From the NCBI RefSeq assembly GCF_008801575.1, contig NZ_VZPL01000015.1:1-64000 (forward strand): a stretch of 64,000 nucleotides of DNA, read 5' to 3'. Both the position numbers and the translations under genes were made by a program. The notes below the pieces were generated by a model. It searched no databases. It was not told the origin of the DNA and saw nothing but the letters and a program-made list of their open reading frames with translations. Of the stretch, positions 18,165 through 27,276 are shown one piece after another. Numbering within the stretch: the stretch's first letter is position 1; each line of letters opens with the position of its first letter. The DNA is from Xanthomonas cissicola (GTDB lineage Bacteria; Pseudomonadota; Gammaproteobacteria; Xanthomonadales; Xanthomonadaceae).

Positions 18165-19111
18165 CTGTTCAACCAAAGACCATCGGCATTGTCGGCGCCC
18201 GCGGGCATGCCGGCTCGGAATTGATCAAACTGGTTGCGGCGCACCCGCAGCTGCACTTGAGCTTCGTGTCCTCGCGCGAGCTGGCCGGGCAGCGCGTGGC
18301 CGAGCATAACGATGCCTACCAGGGGCAGTTGCGTTACGAGAACCTGGATGCCGACGCGGTGGCCGTCAAGGCTGCCGACGTGGTGATCCTGGCGCTGCCC
18401 AATGGCAAGGCAGCGCCCTTCGTCGCCGCGATCGACGCAGCAACGCCGCAGACGCTGGTGATCGATCTGTCGGCAGACTATCGCTTCGATCCGGCCTGGT
18501 ACTACGGCTTGCCTGAGCTGACGCGCGGCAGCTACGCCGGACAAAGACGCATCAGCAATCCGGGCTGTTATGCCACCGCGATGCAGCTGACCATCGCGCC
18601 ACTGCTCGACCAGTTGGCCGGGCCGCCGCAGTGTTTCGGCGTGTCCGGGTATTCGGGCGCGGGTACCACGCCCTCGGACAAGAACAACCCCGAGTTGCTC
18701 TCCAATAATTTGATGCCGTATGCGCTGACCAACCACATGCACGAGCGCGAGGTGTCTGCGCAGCTCGGCGTGCCGGTGGAGTTCATGCCGCACGTGGCGC
18801 CGCATTTCCGCGGCATCACCATGACCGTCAATCTGTGGCTGCAGCAGCCGCTGACGCGCGAGCAGATCCAGGCGCGTTATACGCAGCGTTATGCCGACGA
18901 GCCGTTGATCGAGATCGTCGACGAAGCGCCTTGGGTGAGCCGCATCGCCGGCAAGCACGGTGTGCAGATTGGCGGGGTGACGCTGGCGCCCGGCAACAAG
19001 CGCGTGGTGGTGGTGGCGACGCTGGACAACCTGCTCAAGGGTGCAGCGACGCAGGCGATGCAGAACCTCAACCTGGCGCTGGGCTGGGACGAGTTGATGG
19101 CAATTCGTTGA
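18161..19111 (+). CDS. argC: N-acetyl-gamma-glutamyl-phosphate reductase
   Basis: 316 residues. Reduces acetylglutamyl phosphate to the semialdehyde with NADPH. Visible are the dinucleotide-binding start [16 protein letters not shown], the active-site cysteine in [13 protein letters not shown] and the histidine region [13 protein letters not shown]. Its start overlaps the upstream GNAT stop by 4 nt. It supplies the third enzyme of the path; the aminotransferase argD is not in the window. It is followed by a tandem repeat whose first base pairs overlap the stop codon. Confidence 0.96.
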   Translation: MTVQPKTIGIVGARGHAGSELIKLVAAHPQLHLSFVSSRELAGQRVAEHNDAYQGQLRYENLDADAVAVKAADVVILALPNGKAAPFVAAIDAATPQTLVIDLSADYRFDPAWYYGLPELTRGSYAGQRRISNPGCYATAMQLTIAPLLDQLAGPPQCFGVSGYSGAGTTPSDKNNPELLSNNLMPYALTNHMHEREVSAQLGVPVEFMPHVAPHFRGITMTVNLWLQQPLTREQIQARYTQRYADEPLIEIVDEAPWVSRIAGKHGVQIGGVTLAPGNKRVVVVATLDNLLKGAATQAMQNLNLALGWDELMAIR

Positions 19112-19207
19112 TGCGAGTCCCTCGCAAGAGCCTGCACATCCCTGTGCAGGGATTTAACGATGCGAGTCCCTCGCAACAGCCCGCACATCCATGTGCGGGG
19201 ATCGAAA
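19110..19207. repeat. Two tandem 49-bp palindromic units between argC and argH
   Basis: Copies start at 19110 and 19159 (period 49). Each has two hairpins: GCGAG-TCC-CTCGC, and a longer one (CCTGCACA/TGTGCAGG in copy 1, CCGCACA/TGTGCGG in copy 2). The copies differ at a few positions, and the second hairpin has compensatory changes that keep the stem. This is REP/BIME-like and could act at the mRNA level between the two genes. Confidence 0.85.
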
Positions 19208-19235
19208 CTGGACGACTTACTCGAGACGCTTTCCG

Positions 19236-20534
19236 ATGACCAATCTGTTGTGGCAAAAACCTGGCGTTGCCGTGGACGCCAAGATCCAGAGTTTCCTTGC
19301 CGGCGACGATGTGATCCTGGATCGCGAATTCTTCCTGTACGACATCGCCGCCAGCAAGGCGCATGCGCAGGGGCTGCAGCATATCGGCATCTTGTCGTTG
19401 CAGGAGCTGGGTGGCTTGAGTGAGCAGCTCGATCTGCTGGCGGCCGACTTCCGCAGCGGCGCATTCGTGCTCGATGCGCAATACGAGGATTGCCACTCGG
19501 CCATCGAAGCGCGATTGACCGAGCGTCTGGGCGATGCAGGCCGCAAGATCCACACCGGCCGCAGCCGTAACGACCAGATTCTGGTCGCCACCCGCTTGTG
19601 GTTGAAGGACAAGCTGCAGCGCGTGGCCACGCTCAGCGCGGAGATCGCCGAGGTGGCGTTGGAGCGCGCACAGGCCGAGGCCGAGCTGCCAGTGCCGGGC
19701 TACACGCACATCCAGCGTGCGGTGGTGTCGTCGGCCGGCATGTGGTGGGCGGGCTGGGCGGAAGCCTTCATCGACAATGCCGTGCGCGCCGGTGACACCG
19801 TCCACTTGGTCGACAGCAATCCGCTCGGCACGGCCGCGGGCTATGGCGTGAATCTGCCGCTGGATCGTGCGCATACCACCGCCGAACTGGGGTTTGCACG
19901 CCTGTTGGTCTCGCCGATCTATGCCCAGCTTTCGCGCGGCAAATACGAACTGGCCGCGCTCGAAGCGCTGGGCAGCGCCACGCTGGATCTGCGCCGCATC
20001 GCCTGGGATCTGTCGCTGTTCACCAGCGGCGAATTCGCGTTTGTCGCTTTGCCGGCGCAATACACCACCGGCAGTTCGATCATGCCGAACAAGCGCAACC
20101 CGGACGTGATCGAGCTGATGCGCGCAACGCATGCCAGCGTGGCGGCAGCGCGCACCGAGATCGAACAGCTGCTGTCGCTGCCGTCGGGTTATCACCGCGA
20201 TCTTCAAAGTAGCAAGGGCGCGATCGTGCACGGCTTTGGCCGCGGACTTGCGGCGCTGGAACTGTTGCCGGCCTTGCTGGCCAATCTGGAATGGCGCCCG
20301 GACAAACTGCGCGCAGCCATCGATTCGGGCATGTACGCCACCGACGTGGCAGTGGAAGCCGCCGTGGCCGGTGTGCCGTTCCGCGAGGCTTACAAGGCGG
20401 CAGCGCAAGCCTCCGAGACCGCAGGGCAGGGGCGCACGCCGGAAGGCAGCCTGGCTGCGCGCGTCTCGCCCGGTGCGGCAGCCGACCTGCAACTGGATGT
20501 GCTGCAAGCGCGCTGGCAGGCGCTGCGCGCATGA
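19236..20534 (+). CDS. argH: Argininosuccinate lyase
   Basis: 432 residues of the fumarase/aspartase superfamily. Splits argininosuccinate to arginine and fumarate. Visible are the conserved [28 protein letters not shown] with the catalytic histidine, and the superfamily signature loop [13 protein letters not shown] with its catalytic serine. Start at ATG 19236; an upstream ATG at 19191 lies in repeat DNA and would add 15 unrelated residues. Its last codons overlap the yciI-like start by 4 nt. Confidence 0.96.
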   Translation: MTNLLWQKPGVAVDAKIQSFLAGDDVILDREFFLYDIAASKAHAQGLQHIGILSLQELGGLSEQLDLLAADFRSGAFVLDAQYEDCHSAIEARLTERLGDAGRKIHTGRSRNDQILVATRLWLKDKLQRVATLSAEIAEVALERAQAEAELPVPGYTHIQRAVVSSAGMWWAGWAEAFIDNAVRAGDTVHLVDSNPLGTAAGYGVNLPLDRAHTTAELGFARLLVSPIYAQLSRGKYELAALEALGSATLDLRRIAWDLSLFTSGEFAFVALPAQYTTGSSIMPNKRNPDVIELMRATHASVAAARTEIEQLLSLPSGYHRDLQSSKGAIVHGFGRGLAALELLPALLANLEWRPDKLRAAIDSGMYATDVAVEAAVAGVPFREAYKAAAQASETAGQGRTPEGSLAARVSPGAAADLQLDVLQARWQALRA

Positions 20535-20791
20535 CGACCCGTTACCTGGTGCTTGCGCTGCGCAAGCCGGGGTTTCCCGCCGATGTGGTGCAGCCGCATC
20601 TGGACTTTCTCGATGCGTTGCGCGCCGCCGGGCAGCTTGAGCTGACCGGTGGTTTCAGCGATCGCAGCGGTGGGGCGTATGTGCTGGTCAACGTGGCCAC
20701 CCTCGAAGACGCCCAGCAGATCGTTGCGCGTGACCCGCTGGTGCTGCGCGATGCCTCTGCACTGACCGTGTATGAGTGGAACACGCACTGA
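20531..20791 (+). CDS. YciI-like small protein
   Basis: 86 residues resembling the YciI/YCII dimeric ferredoxin-like fold: start [13 protein letters not shown], the block [20 protein letters not shown], and the end [18 protein letters not shown]. The His and Asp pair (HLDFL) fits the proposed YciI active site. Biochemical role is not established for the family. ATG overlaps the argH stop (ATGA) and the gene leads straight into proB, so it is part of the operon. A second YciI protein is encoded at 51197-51496. Confidence 0.82.
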   Translation: MTTRYLVLALRKPGFPADVVQPHLDFLDALRAAGQLELTGGFSDRSGGAYVLVNVATLEDAQQIVARDPLVLRDASALTVYEWNTH

Positions 20792-20804
20792 GGACGTCAT
20801 TGCC

Positions 20805-21962
20805 ATGAGCACGCCTGCCAGCACGTTGTTGCCCTTTACCGAGCAGGCATTGCCGCCATGGCGCCGTGCGGTGCTCAAGGTCGGCAGCAGCCTGCTCGCC
20901 GCCGATGGGGGAGGGCTGTCCCCGCGCTTCGCGCTCGGTCTGGCGCAGTTCGTCTCCGCCAATCTGGCAGCTGGGCGCGAGCTGGTGATCGTGTCGTCGG
21001 GCGCGGTGGCCGCCGGCCGTGCCATCCTGCCCAAAGCGGTGGATGTCGGCGCACCGATCGCGGCACGGCAGGCACTGGCCGCCTTGGGCCAGGCCCAGTT
21101 GATTGCGTTGTGGCAGCGCTTTTTCGAGCGACCGGTGGCGCAGGTACTGCTCACGCATGACGACCTGCGCAACCGTCGCCGCTACCTCAATGCGCGTGCC
21201 ACCTTGGGCGAGTTGCTGCGGCTGGGCGCGCTGCCGGTGATCAACGAAAACGATACCGTCTCGGTGGATGAGTTGAAGCTGGGCGATAACGACAACCTGG
21301 CCGCGATCGTGGCTGCGCTGGTCGATGCCGACGCGTTGTTTATCGCCACCGATATCGATGGCTTGTATACCGCCGACCCACGCAGCAACCCGTTGGCGCG
21401 CCCGCTCGACGATGTGCCCGAGCTCACCCCGGAGGTGCTGGCGATGGCCGGCGGCAGCGGTAGCAACGTGGGGACCGGAGGCATGCGCACCAAACTGGAA
21501 GCCGCTGCAAAGGCCGGCGCGGCCGGCATCGAAACCTATCTGTTCAACGGCCGAAGTGGCGAGGTGGTGCGCGCCCTGGCGCTGGACCGCCTGCGTGGCA
21601 CGCGGATCCACGCCGCACGCACGCGCATCGCTGCGCGAAAATACTGGCTGCGGCACGCACCGGTGGAAGCGGGCGCGATCCTCATCGACGACGGCGCCGC
21701 AGCGGCCTTGACCGGCAAGGGCGCTTCGCTGTTGCCAGGCGGGGTGGCCGGCGCGCAGGGCGATTTCCGTCGCGGCGACATGGTGGAGATCCGTCGGCGC
21801 GATACCACGGGCGACGAACAGTGTCTGGCACGCGGCGTCAGCCAGTATTCGGCCCTGGATATCCGTCGTATCGCAGGCCGCCATTCGCGCGAGATCGAGA
21901 ACGTGCTCGGCTACAGTTACGGCGAGAACGTGGTGCATCGCGATGATCTGGTGGTGTTGTAG
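20805..21962 (+). CDS. proB: Glutamate 5-kinase
   Basis: 385 residues, the first enzyme of proline synthesis (glutamate to glutamyl-5-phosphate). The kinase domain shows AVLKVGSSLLAADG, VIVSSGAVAAGR, the ENDTVS loop and KLGDNDNLAA; a C-terminal PUA domain (about 285-385) contains FRRGDMVEIR. Start at 20805 (MSTPASTLLPF) is supported by GAGGA 10 nt upstream; the earlier ATG at 20772 overlaps the yciI-like gene. Like acetylglutamate kinase it draws on glutamate, which may explain its place after the arginine genes. Confidence 0.95.
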   Translation: MSTPASTLLPFTEQALPPWRRAVLKVGSSLLAADGGGLSPRFALGLAQFVSANLAAGRELVIVSSGAVAAGRAILPKAVDVGAPIAARQALAALGQAQLIALWQRFFERPVAQVLLTHDDLRNRRRYLNARATLGELLRLGALPVINENDTVSVDELKLGDNDNLAAIVAALVDADALFIATDIDGLYTADPRSNPLARPLDDVPELTPEVLAMAGGSGSNVGTGGMRTKLEAAAKAGAAGIETYLFNGRSGEVVRALALDRLRGTRIHAARTRIAARKYWLRHAPVEAGAILIDDGAAAALTGKGASLLPGGVAGAQGDFRRGDMVEIRRRDTTGDEQCLARGVSQYSALDIRRIAGRHSREIENVLGYSYGENVVHRDDLVVL

Positions 21963-22093
21963 CGGGGGAATGGAGAATCGGGAATGGAGAATCGCAAAAG
22001 CTTCGCACCGAGCGTTTCCCAGCGCCGATTCCGTCGCAGTAAAGTGATGCCGCGTGCTTTTACCATTCCTGATTCCCCACTCCCGATTCTCCA
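21963..22093. repeat. Inverted GGGAATC-type element between proB and proA
   Basis: The left arm repeats GGGAATGGAGAATC-like units; the right arm holds their complements (GATTCCCC, CCCGATTCTCC) and ends directly at the proA ATG. The 131-bp element therefore replaces any normal ribosome-binding site of proA. A similar element is at 44324-44468; single-arm remnants are at 13235-13262, 27040-27062 and about 45330-45350. Confidence 0.8.
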
Positions 22094-23338
22094 ATGACCA
22101 TCAAAACGCTCGCTCTGCAATGCCGTGACGCCGCGCAGGTGGTGTCGCAATTGTCTGCACAGGCCAAGCAGGCCTTGCTGGAGGCGATGGCTGCCGCGCT
22201 GGAAACCGATGCCGCGGCGATTCTGGCCGCCAATGCGCGCGATCTGGAGGCCGCGCGTGCCAAGGGCACCGGCAGTGCCATGCTCGATCGGTTGGCACTC
22301 GATCCGCAGCGCCTAGCCGGTATCGCGACTGCGTTGCGCGAGGTGGCGGCCTTGCCCGATCCGGTCGGCCAGGTCACGCGCGAGGACATCCGCCCCAACG
22401 GGATTCGCGTGCAGAAGGTGCGTGTGCCGCTGGGCGTGATCGCGATGATTTACGAGGCGCGGCCCAACGTCACGGCAGACGCTGCCGCGCTGTGCATCAA
22501 GGCCGGCAATGGCGTGATCTTGCGCGGTGGCTCGGAGGCGATCCATTCCAATACCGCCATTGCGCGCGCACTGCAGGGCGCCTTGCGCGAAGCCAATGTG
22601 CCGGAAGCGGCGCTGACCCTGGTCGAGGATCTGCGCCGCGAGACCATGCTGGAGCTACTGCAGCTCAACGACATCGTCGATCTGGCGATTCCGCGCGGTG
22701 GCGAAGGCCTGATCCGGTTCGTTGCGGAGCACGCGCGCGTGCCGGTGATCAAGCACTACAAGGGTGTGTGCCATCTGTTTGTGGATGCGTCGGCGGACCT
22801 GGCGCTTGCACTACGTCTGTTGATCGATGGCAAGGCGACGCGGCCGGCCGCCTGTAATTCGCTGGAGACCTTGCTGGTGCATGCAGACATCGCCGAGCGC
22901 TTTCTCCCGCTTGCGGCGCAGGCATTGCGCGAACGCAAGGTGGAACTGCGTGGCGATGCGGCGACGCGCGCGATGCTGCCCGAGATCGCTCCTGCAAGCG
23001 ACGACGACTATGCCGCGGAATTTCTCGACCTGATCCTGGCCATCCGCGTGGTACCGGATCTGGACACGGCGCTGGCGCACATCCGCCAGTACGGCTCGGA
23101 CCACACCGAAGTCATCGCCACGCAGGATGCCGACAACGCCGAGCGCTTCGTGCAGGCGCTACGCTCGGCGGTGGTGATGGTGAACGCCTCCTCGCGGTTT
23201 TCCGATGGCGGTGAACTGGGCCTGGGCGCGGAGATCGGCATCTCCACCACGCGCCTGCATTCGTACGGCCCCATGGGCCTGGAAGCGCTCACCGTGGAGC
23301 GCTTCGTGGTGCGCGGCGAAGGGCAGGTTCGACACTGA
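22094..23338 (+). CDS. proA: Gamma-glutamyl phosphate reductase
   Basis: 414 residues of the aldehyde dehydrogenase superfamily. Reduces glutamyl-5-phosphate to the semialdehyde, the second step to proline. Visible are [34 protein letters not shown], the catalytic cysteine region in [16 protein letters not shown] and the C-terminal [17 protein letters not shown]. No Shine-Dalgarno sequence precedes the ATG because repeat DNA abuts it. Despite that, the gene is intact and of family length. Confidence 0.95.
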   Translation: MTIKTLALQCRDAAQVVSQLSAQAKQALLEAMAAALETDAAAILAANARDLEAARAKGTGSAMLDRLALDPQRLAGIATALREVAALPDPVGQVTREDIRPNGIRVQKVRVPLGVIAMIYEARPNVTADAAALCIKAGNGVILRGGSEAIHSNTAIARALQGALREANVPEAALTLVEDLRRETMLELLQLNDIVDLAIPRGGEGLIRFVAEHARVPVIKHYKGVCHLFVDASADLALALRLLIDGKATRPAACNSLETLLVHADIAERFLPLAAQALRERKVELRGDAATRAMLPEIAPASDDDYAAEFLDLILAIRVVPDLDTALAHIRQYGSDHTEVIATQDADNAERFVQALRSAVVMVNASSRFSDGGELGLGAEIGISTTRLHSYGPMGLEALTVERFVVRGEGQVRH

Positions 23339-23694
23339 TCGGTAAGGGCGCAACACCATGCTCGTCGGTTTGCGCGCGTTGCATCCATCTGCACCTTCGC
23401 CAGCACCACAACAGCAGCCCTGTAGTGGGGCGGCCTTCCACGAGCGTTGACAGGCCAGGGAGGCGCTAGTCGAGCGATGCGCGGTCGCGTGTTGTCTGGC
23501 GTGTGCTGCTGACGAACACAAGCTGCCGCGCATGTATCCAGCAGCCGACACCGCGCATCAGGCCTGCGCACCTGGTCGCCCACCATCCCACCGCCACTGC
23601 GCCACCTACCGCGGCAACCACGACCTTTGACACTCCCCCGGCAGCCCGCTCCTGCCTACAGTCGACGACTGCCCCCGCACTTCCGGAGTCGTCC
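23339..23694. other. Intergenic region between proA and the ester hydrolase
   Basis: 356 bp. Open frames exist on both strands but none shows family character or a ribosome site. It must carry the promoter of the 23695 gene; no convincing -35/-10 pair was found. Confidence 0.5.
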
Positions 23695-25614
23695 ATGCGC
23701 CGCCTTGCCACCTGCCTGCTCGCCACCGCCACCGCCATCGCCGCCGCCAGCGGCAGCGCCTGGGCGCAAACCTCTCCGATGACGCCGGACATCACCGGCA
23801 AGCCGTTCGTGGCTGCCGATGCCAGCAACGACTACATCAAGCGCGAGGTGATGATTCCGATGCGCGATGGGGTCAAGCTGCACACGGTGATCGTGCTGCC
23901 GAAGGGCGCCAAGAACGCACCGATCGTGCTGACACGCACGCCCTACGACGCCAGTGGCCGCACCGAACGGCTGGCTTCGCCGCATATGAAGGACCTGCTG
24001 TCTGCCGGCGACGACGTCTTCGCGGAAGGCGGCTACATCCGCGTGTTTCAGGACGTGCGCGGCAAATACGGTTCCGAAGGCGATTACGTGATGACGCGCC
24101 CGCTGCGTGGGCCGCTCAATCCCAGCGAAGTCGACCATGCCACCGATGCCTGGGACACCATCGATTGGCTGGTGAAGAACGTCAGCGAATCCAATGGCAA
24201 GGTCGGTATGATCGGCTCGTCCTACGAAGGGTTCACCGTGGTGATGGCGCTGACCAACCCGCATCCCGCGTTGAAGGTGGCGGTGCCGGAAAGCCCGATG
24301 ATCGACGGCTGGATGGGCGACGACTGGTTCAATTACGGTGCGTTCCGCCAGGTCAATTTCGATTACTTCACCGGCCAGCTCAGCAAGCGCGGCAAGGGCG
24401 CCGGCATCGCGCGTCAGGGGCACGACGATTACAGCAATTTCCTGCAGGCCGGCTCGGCCGGCGACTTCGCCAAGGCCGCAGGCCTGGAGCAGTTGCCGTG
24501 GTGGCACAAGCTCACCGAACACGCCGCCTATGACGCGTTCTGGCAGGAGCAGGCGCTCGACAAGGTGATGGCGCGCACGCCGCTGAAGGTGCCCACGATG
24601 TGGCTGCAAGGCCTGTGGGATCAGGAAGACATGTGGGGTGCGATTCACAGCTACGCGGCGATGGAGCCGCGCGACAAGCGCAATACGCTCAACTACCTGG
24701 TGATGGGCCCGTGGCGCCACAGTCAGGTGAACTACGACGGCAGTGCGTTGGGTGCGCTGAATTTCGAAGGCGATACCGCGCGCCAGTTCCGCCATGACGT
24801 GCTGCGCCCGTTCGTCGATCAGTACCTGGTCGATGGCGCACCCAAGGCAGATACGCCGCCGGTGTTCATCTACAACACCGGCGAAAACCACTGGGATCGG
24901 CTCAAGGCGTGGCCGCGCAGTTGCGACAAGGGCTGTGCGGCGACCAGCAAGCCGCTGTATCTGCAGGCCGGCGGCAAGCTGTCGTTCCAGCCGCCGGTGG
25001 CCGGGCAGGCGGGATTTGAAGAGTACGTGTCCGACCCGGCCAAGCCGGTGCCGTTCGTGCCGCGCCCGGTGGATTTTGCCGATCGCGCGATGTGGACCAC
25101 CTGGCTGGTGCACGACCAGCACTTTGTCGATGGCCGCCCGGACGTGCTGACCTTCGTTACCGAGCCGCTGACCGAGCCGCTGCAGATCGCCGGTGCGCCT
25201 GACGTGCATCTGCAGGCCTCCACCAGCGGCAGCGACAGCGATTGGGTGGTGAAGCTGATCGATGTGTTTCCGGAGGAGATGGCGTCGAACCCGAAGATGG
25301 GCGGCTATGAGTTGCCGGTGTCGCTGGCGATCTTCCGCGGCCGCTACCGCGAGAGCTTCAGCACGCCCAAACCCCTGACGTCCAATCAGCCGCTGGCATT
25401 CCAGTTCGGCTTGCCGACCGCCAACCACACCTTCCAGCCGGGCCATCGGGTGATGGTGCAGGTGCAGTCCAGCCTGTTCCCGCTGTACGACCGCAATCCG
25501 CAGACCTACGTGCCCAATATCTTCTTCGCCAAGCCTGGCGATTATCAGAAGGCCACGCAGCGGGTGTACGTGTCCCCCGAGCAGCCCAGCTACATCAGTC
25601 TGCCGGTACGTTGA
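23695..25614 (+). CDS. Alpha-amino acid ester hydrolase
   Basis: 639 residues; signal peptide MRRLATCLLATATAIAAAS, cleaved near AWAQ. Belongs to the CocE/X-Pro dipeptidyl peptidase S15 group and closely fits the X. citri enzyme that hydrolyses and forms alpha-amino beta-lactams. The alpha/beta-hydrolase triad is Ser176 (GSSYEG), Asp309 (LWDQED) and His342 (PWRHSQ), each two residues beyond the published X. citri numbers. Glu311 and Asp312 of the carboxylate cluster that binds the substrate amino group are also present. The C-terminal half is a jelly-roll domain. Probably periplasmic; the natural substrate is unknown. Its 3' end overlaps the convergent MFS gene by 20 bp. Confidence 0.92.
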   Translation: MRRLATCLLATATAIAAASGSAWAQTSPMTPDITGKPFVAADASNDYIKREVMIPMRDGVKLHTVIVLPKGAKNAPIVLTRTPYDASGRTERLASPHMKDLLSAGDDVFAEGGYIRVFQDVRGKYGSEGDYVMTRPLRGPLNPSEVDHATDAWDTIDWLVKNVSESNGKVGMIGSSYEGFTVVMALTNPHPALKVAVPESPMIDGWMGDDWFNYGAFRQVNFDYFTGQLSKRGKGAGIARQGHDDYSNFLQAGSAGDFAKAAGLEQLPWWHKLTEHAAYDAFWQEQALDKVMARTPLKVPTMWLQGLWDQEDMWGAIHSYAAMEPRDKRNTLNYLVMGPWRHSQVNYDGSALGALNFEGDTARQFRHDVLRPFVDQYLVDGAPKADTPPVFIYNTGENHWDRLKAWPRSCDKGCAATSKPLYLQAGGKLSFQPPVAGQAGFEEYVSDPAKPVPFVPRPVDFADRAMWTTWLVHDQHFVDGRPDVLTFVTEPLTEPLQIAGAPDVHLQASTSGSDSDWVVKLIDVFPEEMASNPKMGGYELPVSLAIFRGRYRESFSTPKPLTSNQPLAFQFGLPTANHTFQPGHRVMVQVQSSLFPLYDRNPQTYVPNIFFAKPGDYQKATQRVYVSPEQPSYISLPVR

Positions 25615-26860
25615 GCGCGCGGGCACCGCGTGCCGGCGGCGCCCACGCATCTTCCAGCAACTGCGGGCGGCAGACCACCCAGGCGGCGGCCAGTTGCACC
25701 AGCAGGCAGATGACCAGGAACACGAACGGGGAAGTCCAGCCGCCGCTGTGCGCGTGCAGCCAGCCGAACAGGAATGGCCCCAGGCAGCTCACCGCATAGC
25801 CCACGCCCTGCGAGAAACCGGACAGTGCGGCCGAACCGGCCGCCGTGCGGCTGCGCTGATTCACCAACACCAACGCCAGCGGAAACGTGCTCGGCCCCAG
25901 TCCAAGCAAAGTCACCCACAGGACCGGTGCGGCCAGCGGCGCCCACCACAGCCCGGCGAACGCGACAAGGTGACAGGCTGCGCATAGCAGCACGATGGGA
26001 AACGGGTTACGCATGCGCACCGCCAGCGCCGGCATGGTCAGCGCGCCGACCATGCCCAATGCCGCGAACAACGCCACCATGGTGCCGCCGAACGCAGGCG
26101 ATGCGCCGGCTTCGCGCAGCAGCGTCGGCAGCCAGGTGAACATGGAATAGGTGACCAGCGAGGTCATGCCGAAGGTCACCGCCATGCTCCAACCCAGCGC
26201 AGTACGCGCGACGCGGCCTTCGGCCTCGGGCGTTGGGGTCACCGGTGCCGGGCCGGTGGCGCGGATACGCCGGTGGCTGGCGTGCACCAGTGCCCACGCC
26301 GCCGATGCCAGCAGAGCCGGCAGCACCCACACCACCATCGAACTGCGCCAACCCAGCGCATCTGCCACCGGCACTGCCAGCAGCGCCGGCAGCAGCGTGC
26401 CGACCTGCAGCACGGTGATGTACAGCGTGCTGACACGGCCCACGCGGTCGCCGAAGTAGCGCTTCACCAGCGGCGGCAGCACCACGTTGCCCATACCCAT
26501 GCCGGCCAACGCCACCAGCGAGCCGACCAGCAACCCGGCGGTGCCCGGCAGCAGCGGGCGCAGGACCAACCCAAGCGTGGCCAGCGCCATCGACAACAGG
26601 GCCGCGCGCAGCAAGCCGAAACGGCGCAGCAACGCGGGCGTCGCCACGCCAGTGAGTGCGAAGGCTGCGGTCGGCAACATGCCGAGCGCACCCATGGTGG
26701 GCGCGCCGAAGGCGTACTCGTCGGCGATGCGTTCCAGCAGCGGCGTCAGCGACGTCACTGCGGTACGCAGGTTGAATGCGGACAGCAAGATCGCGGACAG
26801 TACCAGGCTGCGGCCACGCAACTGGGCGGACGAAGAAGACGCGGCAGTGACAACGGACAT
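25595..26860 (-). CDS. MFS transporter, CynX/NimT-like
   Basis: 421 residues from the chosen start, with about twelve hydrophobic helices. The block SAFNLRTAVTSLTPLLERI, AGMGMGNVVLPPLVKRYF and TLYITVLQVGTLLPALLAVP are typical of the CynX/NimT subfamily (cyanate- and nitroimidazole-type transporters), members of which export small compounds. Substrate not predictable. The start at 26860 (MSVVTAASSSS) is preferred; an upstream ATG at 26920 lies within the terminator hairpin. Convergent overlap of 20 bp with the ester hydrolase. No regulator is adjacent. Confidence 0.87.
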   Translation of the reverse strand: MSVVTAASSSSAQLRGRSLVLSAILLSAFNLRTAVTSLTPLLERIADEYAFGAPTMGALGMLPTAAFALTGVATPALLRRFGLLRAALLSMALATLGLVLRPLLPGTAGLLVGSLVALAGMGMGNVVLPPLVKRYFGDRVGRVSTLYITVLQVGTLLPALLAVPVADALGWRSSMVVWVLPALLASAAWALVHASHRRIRATGPAPVTPTPEAEGRVARTALGWSMAVTFGMTSLVTYSMFTWLPTLLREAGASPAFGGTMVALFAALGMVGALTMPALAVRMRNPFPIVLLCAACHLVAFAGLWWAPLAAPVLWVTLLGLGPSTFPLALVLVNQRSRTAAGSAALSGFSQGVGYAVSCLGPFLFGWLHAHSGGWTSPFVFLVICLLVQLAAAWVVCRPQLLEDAWAPPARGARALNVPAD

Positions 26861-26902
26861 GACAGACCATCCGCGTCGCGCACGTGCGTGCAACGACGCC
26901 TG

Positions 26903-26939
26903 AAAACACAAAACCGGCACGAGGCCGGTTTTGTGTTTT
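26903..26939 (-). terminator. Terminator of tRNA-Pro
   Basis: A perfect 16-bp stem (26903-26918 with 26924-26939) around ACGAG. The AAAACACAAAACCGGC arm makes a U-rich run in either direction. It lies 5 bp beyond the tRNA 3' end and 43 bp upstream of the MFS start. Confidence 0.88.
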
Positions 26940-26944
26940 GAAAC

Positions 26945-27021
<77 letters not shown>

Positions 27022-27033
27022 AAGGAGCCGCGT

Positions 27034-27062
27034 ATGTTACATAGGGAATGGGGAATCGGCAA
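27034..27062 (-). promoter_or_regulatory. Candidate promoter of tRNA-Pro
   Basis: On the minus strand TTGCCG (27057-27062) and TAACAT (27034-27039) are 17 bp apart, 12 bp before the tRNA. The -35 lies at the edge of a GGGAATC-type repeat remnant. Confidence 0.5.
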
Positions 27063-27080
27063 GCATCTGATGAAATTATT

Positions 27081-27191
27081 TTACTGAGACGGTTCGCCAC
27101 GCTCGGGCTCGCGTGCTTCGAACCACATGCCGTTGAGCACCGCGGCCAATGCCGCCAGGCCGGTGCCGAGTATCCATGCGAAATACCACAT
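27081..27191 (-). CDS. cydX: Cytochrome bd oxidase small subunit CydX
   Basis: A 36-residue single-helix protein, starting MWYFAWILGTGLAALAAVLN and ending in a charged tail. The WYFAWILG block is the hallmark of CydX/CbdX, the accessory subunit that stabilises the haem pocket of cytochrome bd. Start ATG at 27189-27191; longer frames (to 27308) are spurious. It lies 85 bp downstream of cydB on the same strand, completing cydABX. Intact even though cydA is interrupted. Confidence 0.93.
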   Translation of the reverse strand: MWYFAWILGTGLAALAAVLNGMWFEAREPERGEPSQ

Positions 27192-27276
27192 TGGTGTGCT
27201 CCTCGAATCGTTGAAAAAGATGGGGACGCGCGGTGCGTCAACGGCAGCACAGGCATTGCGATCGCTGCCGCGGCGC

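Noticed and set aside
19110-19207. CRISPR array
   Set aside because: Only two contiguous palindromic units without spacers and no cas genes nearby; REP-like repeats explain it.
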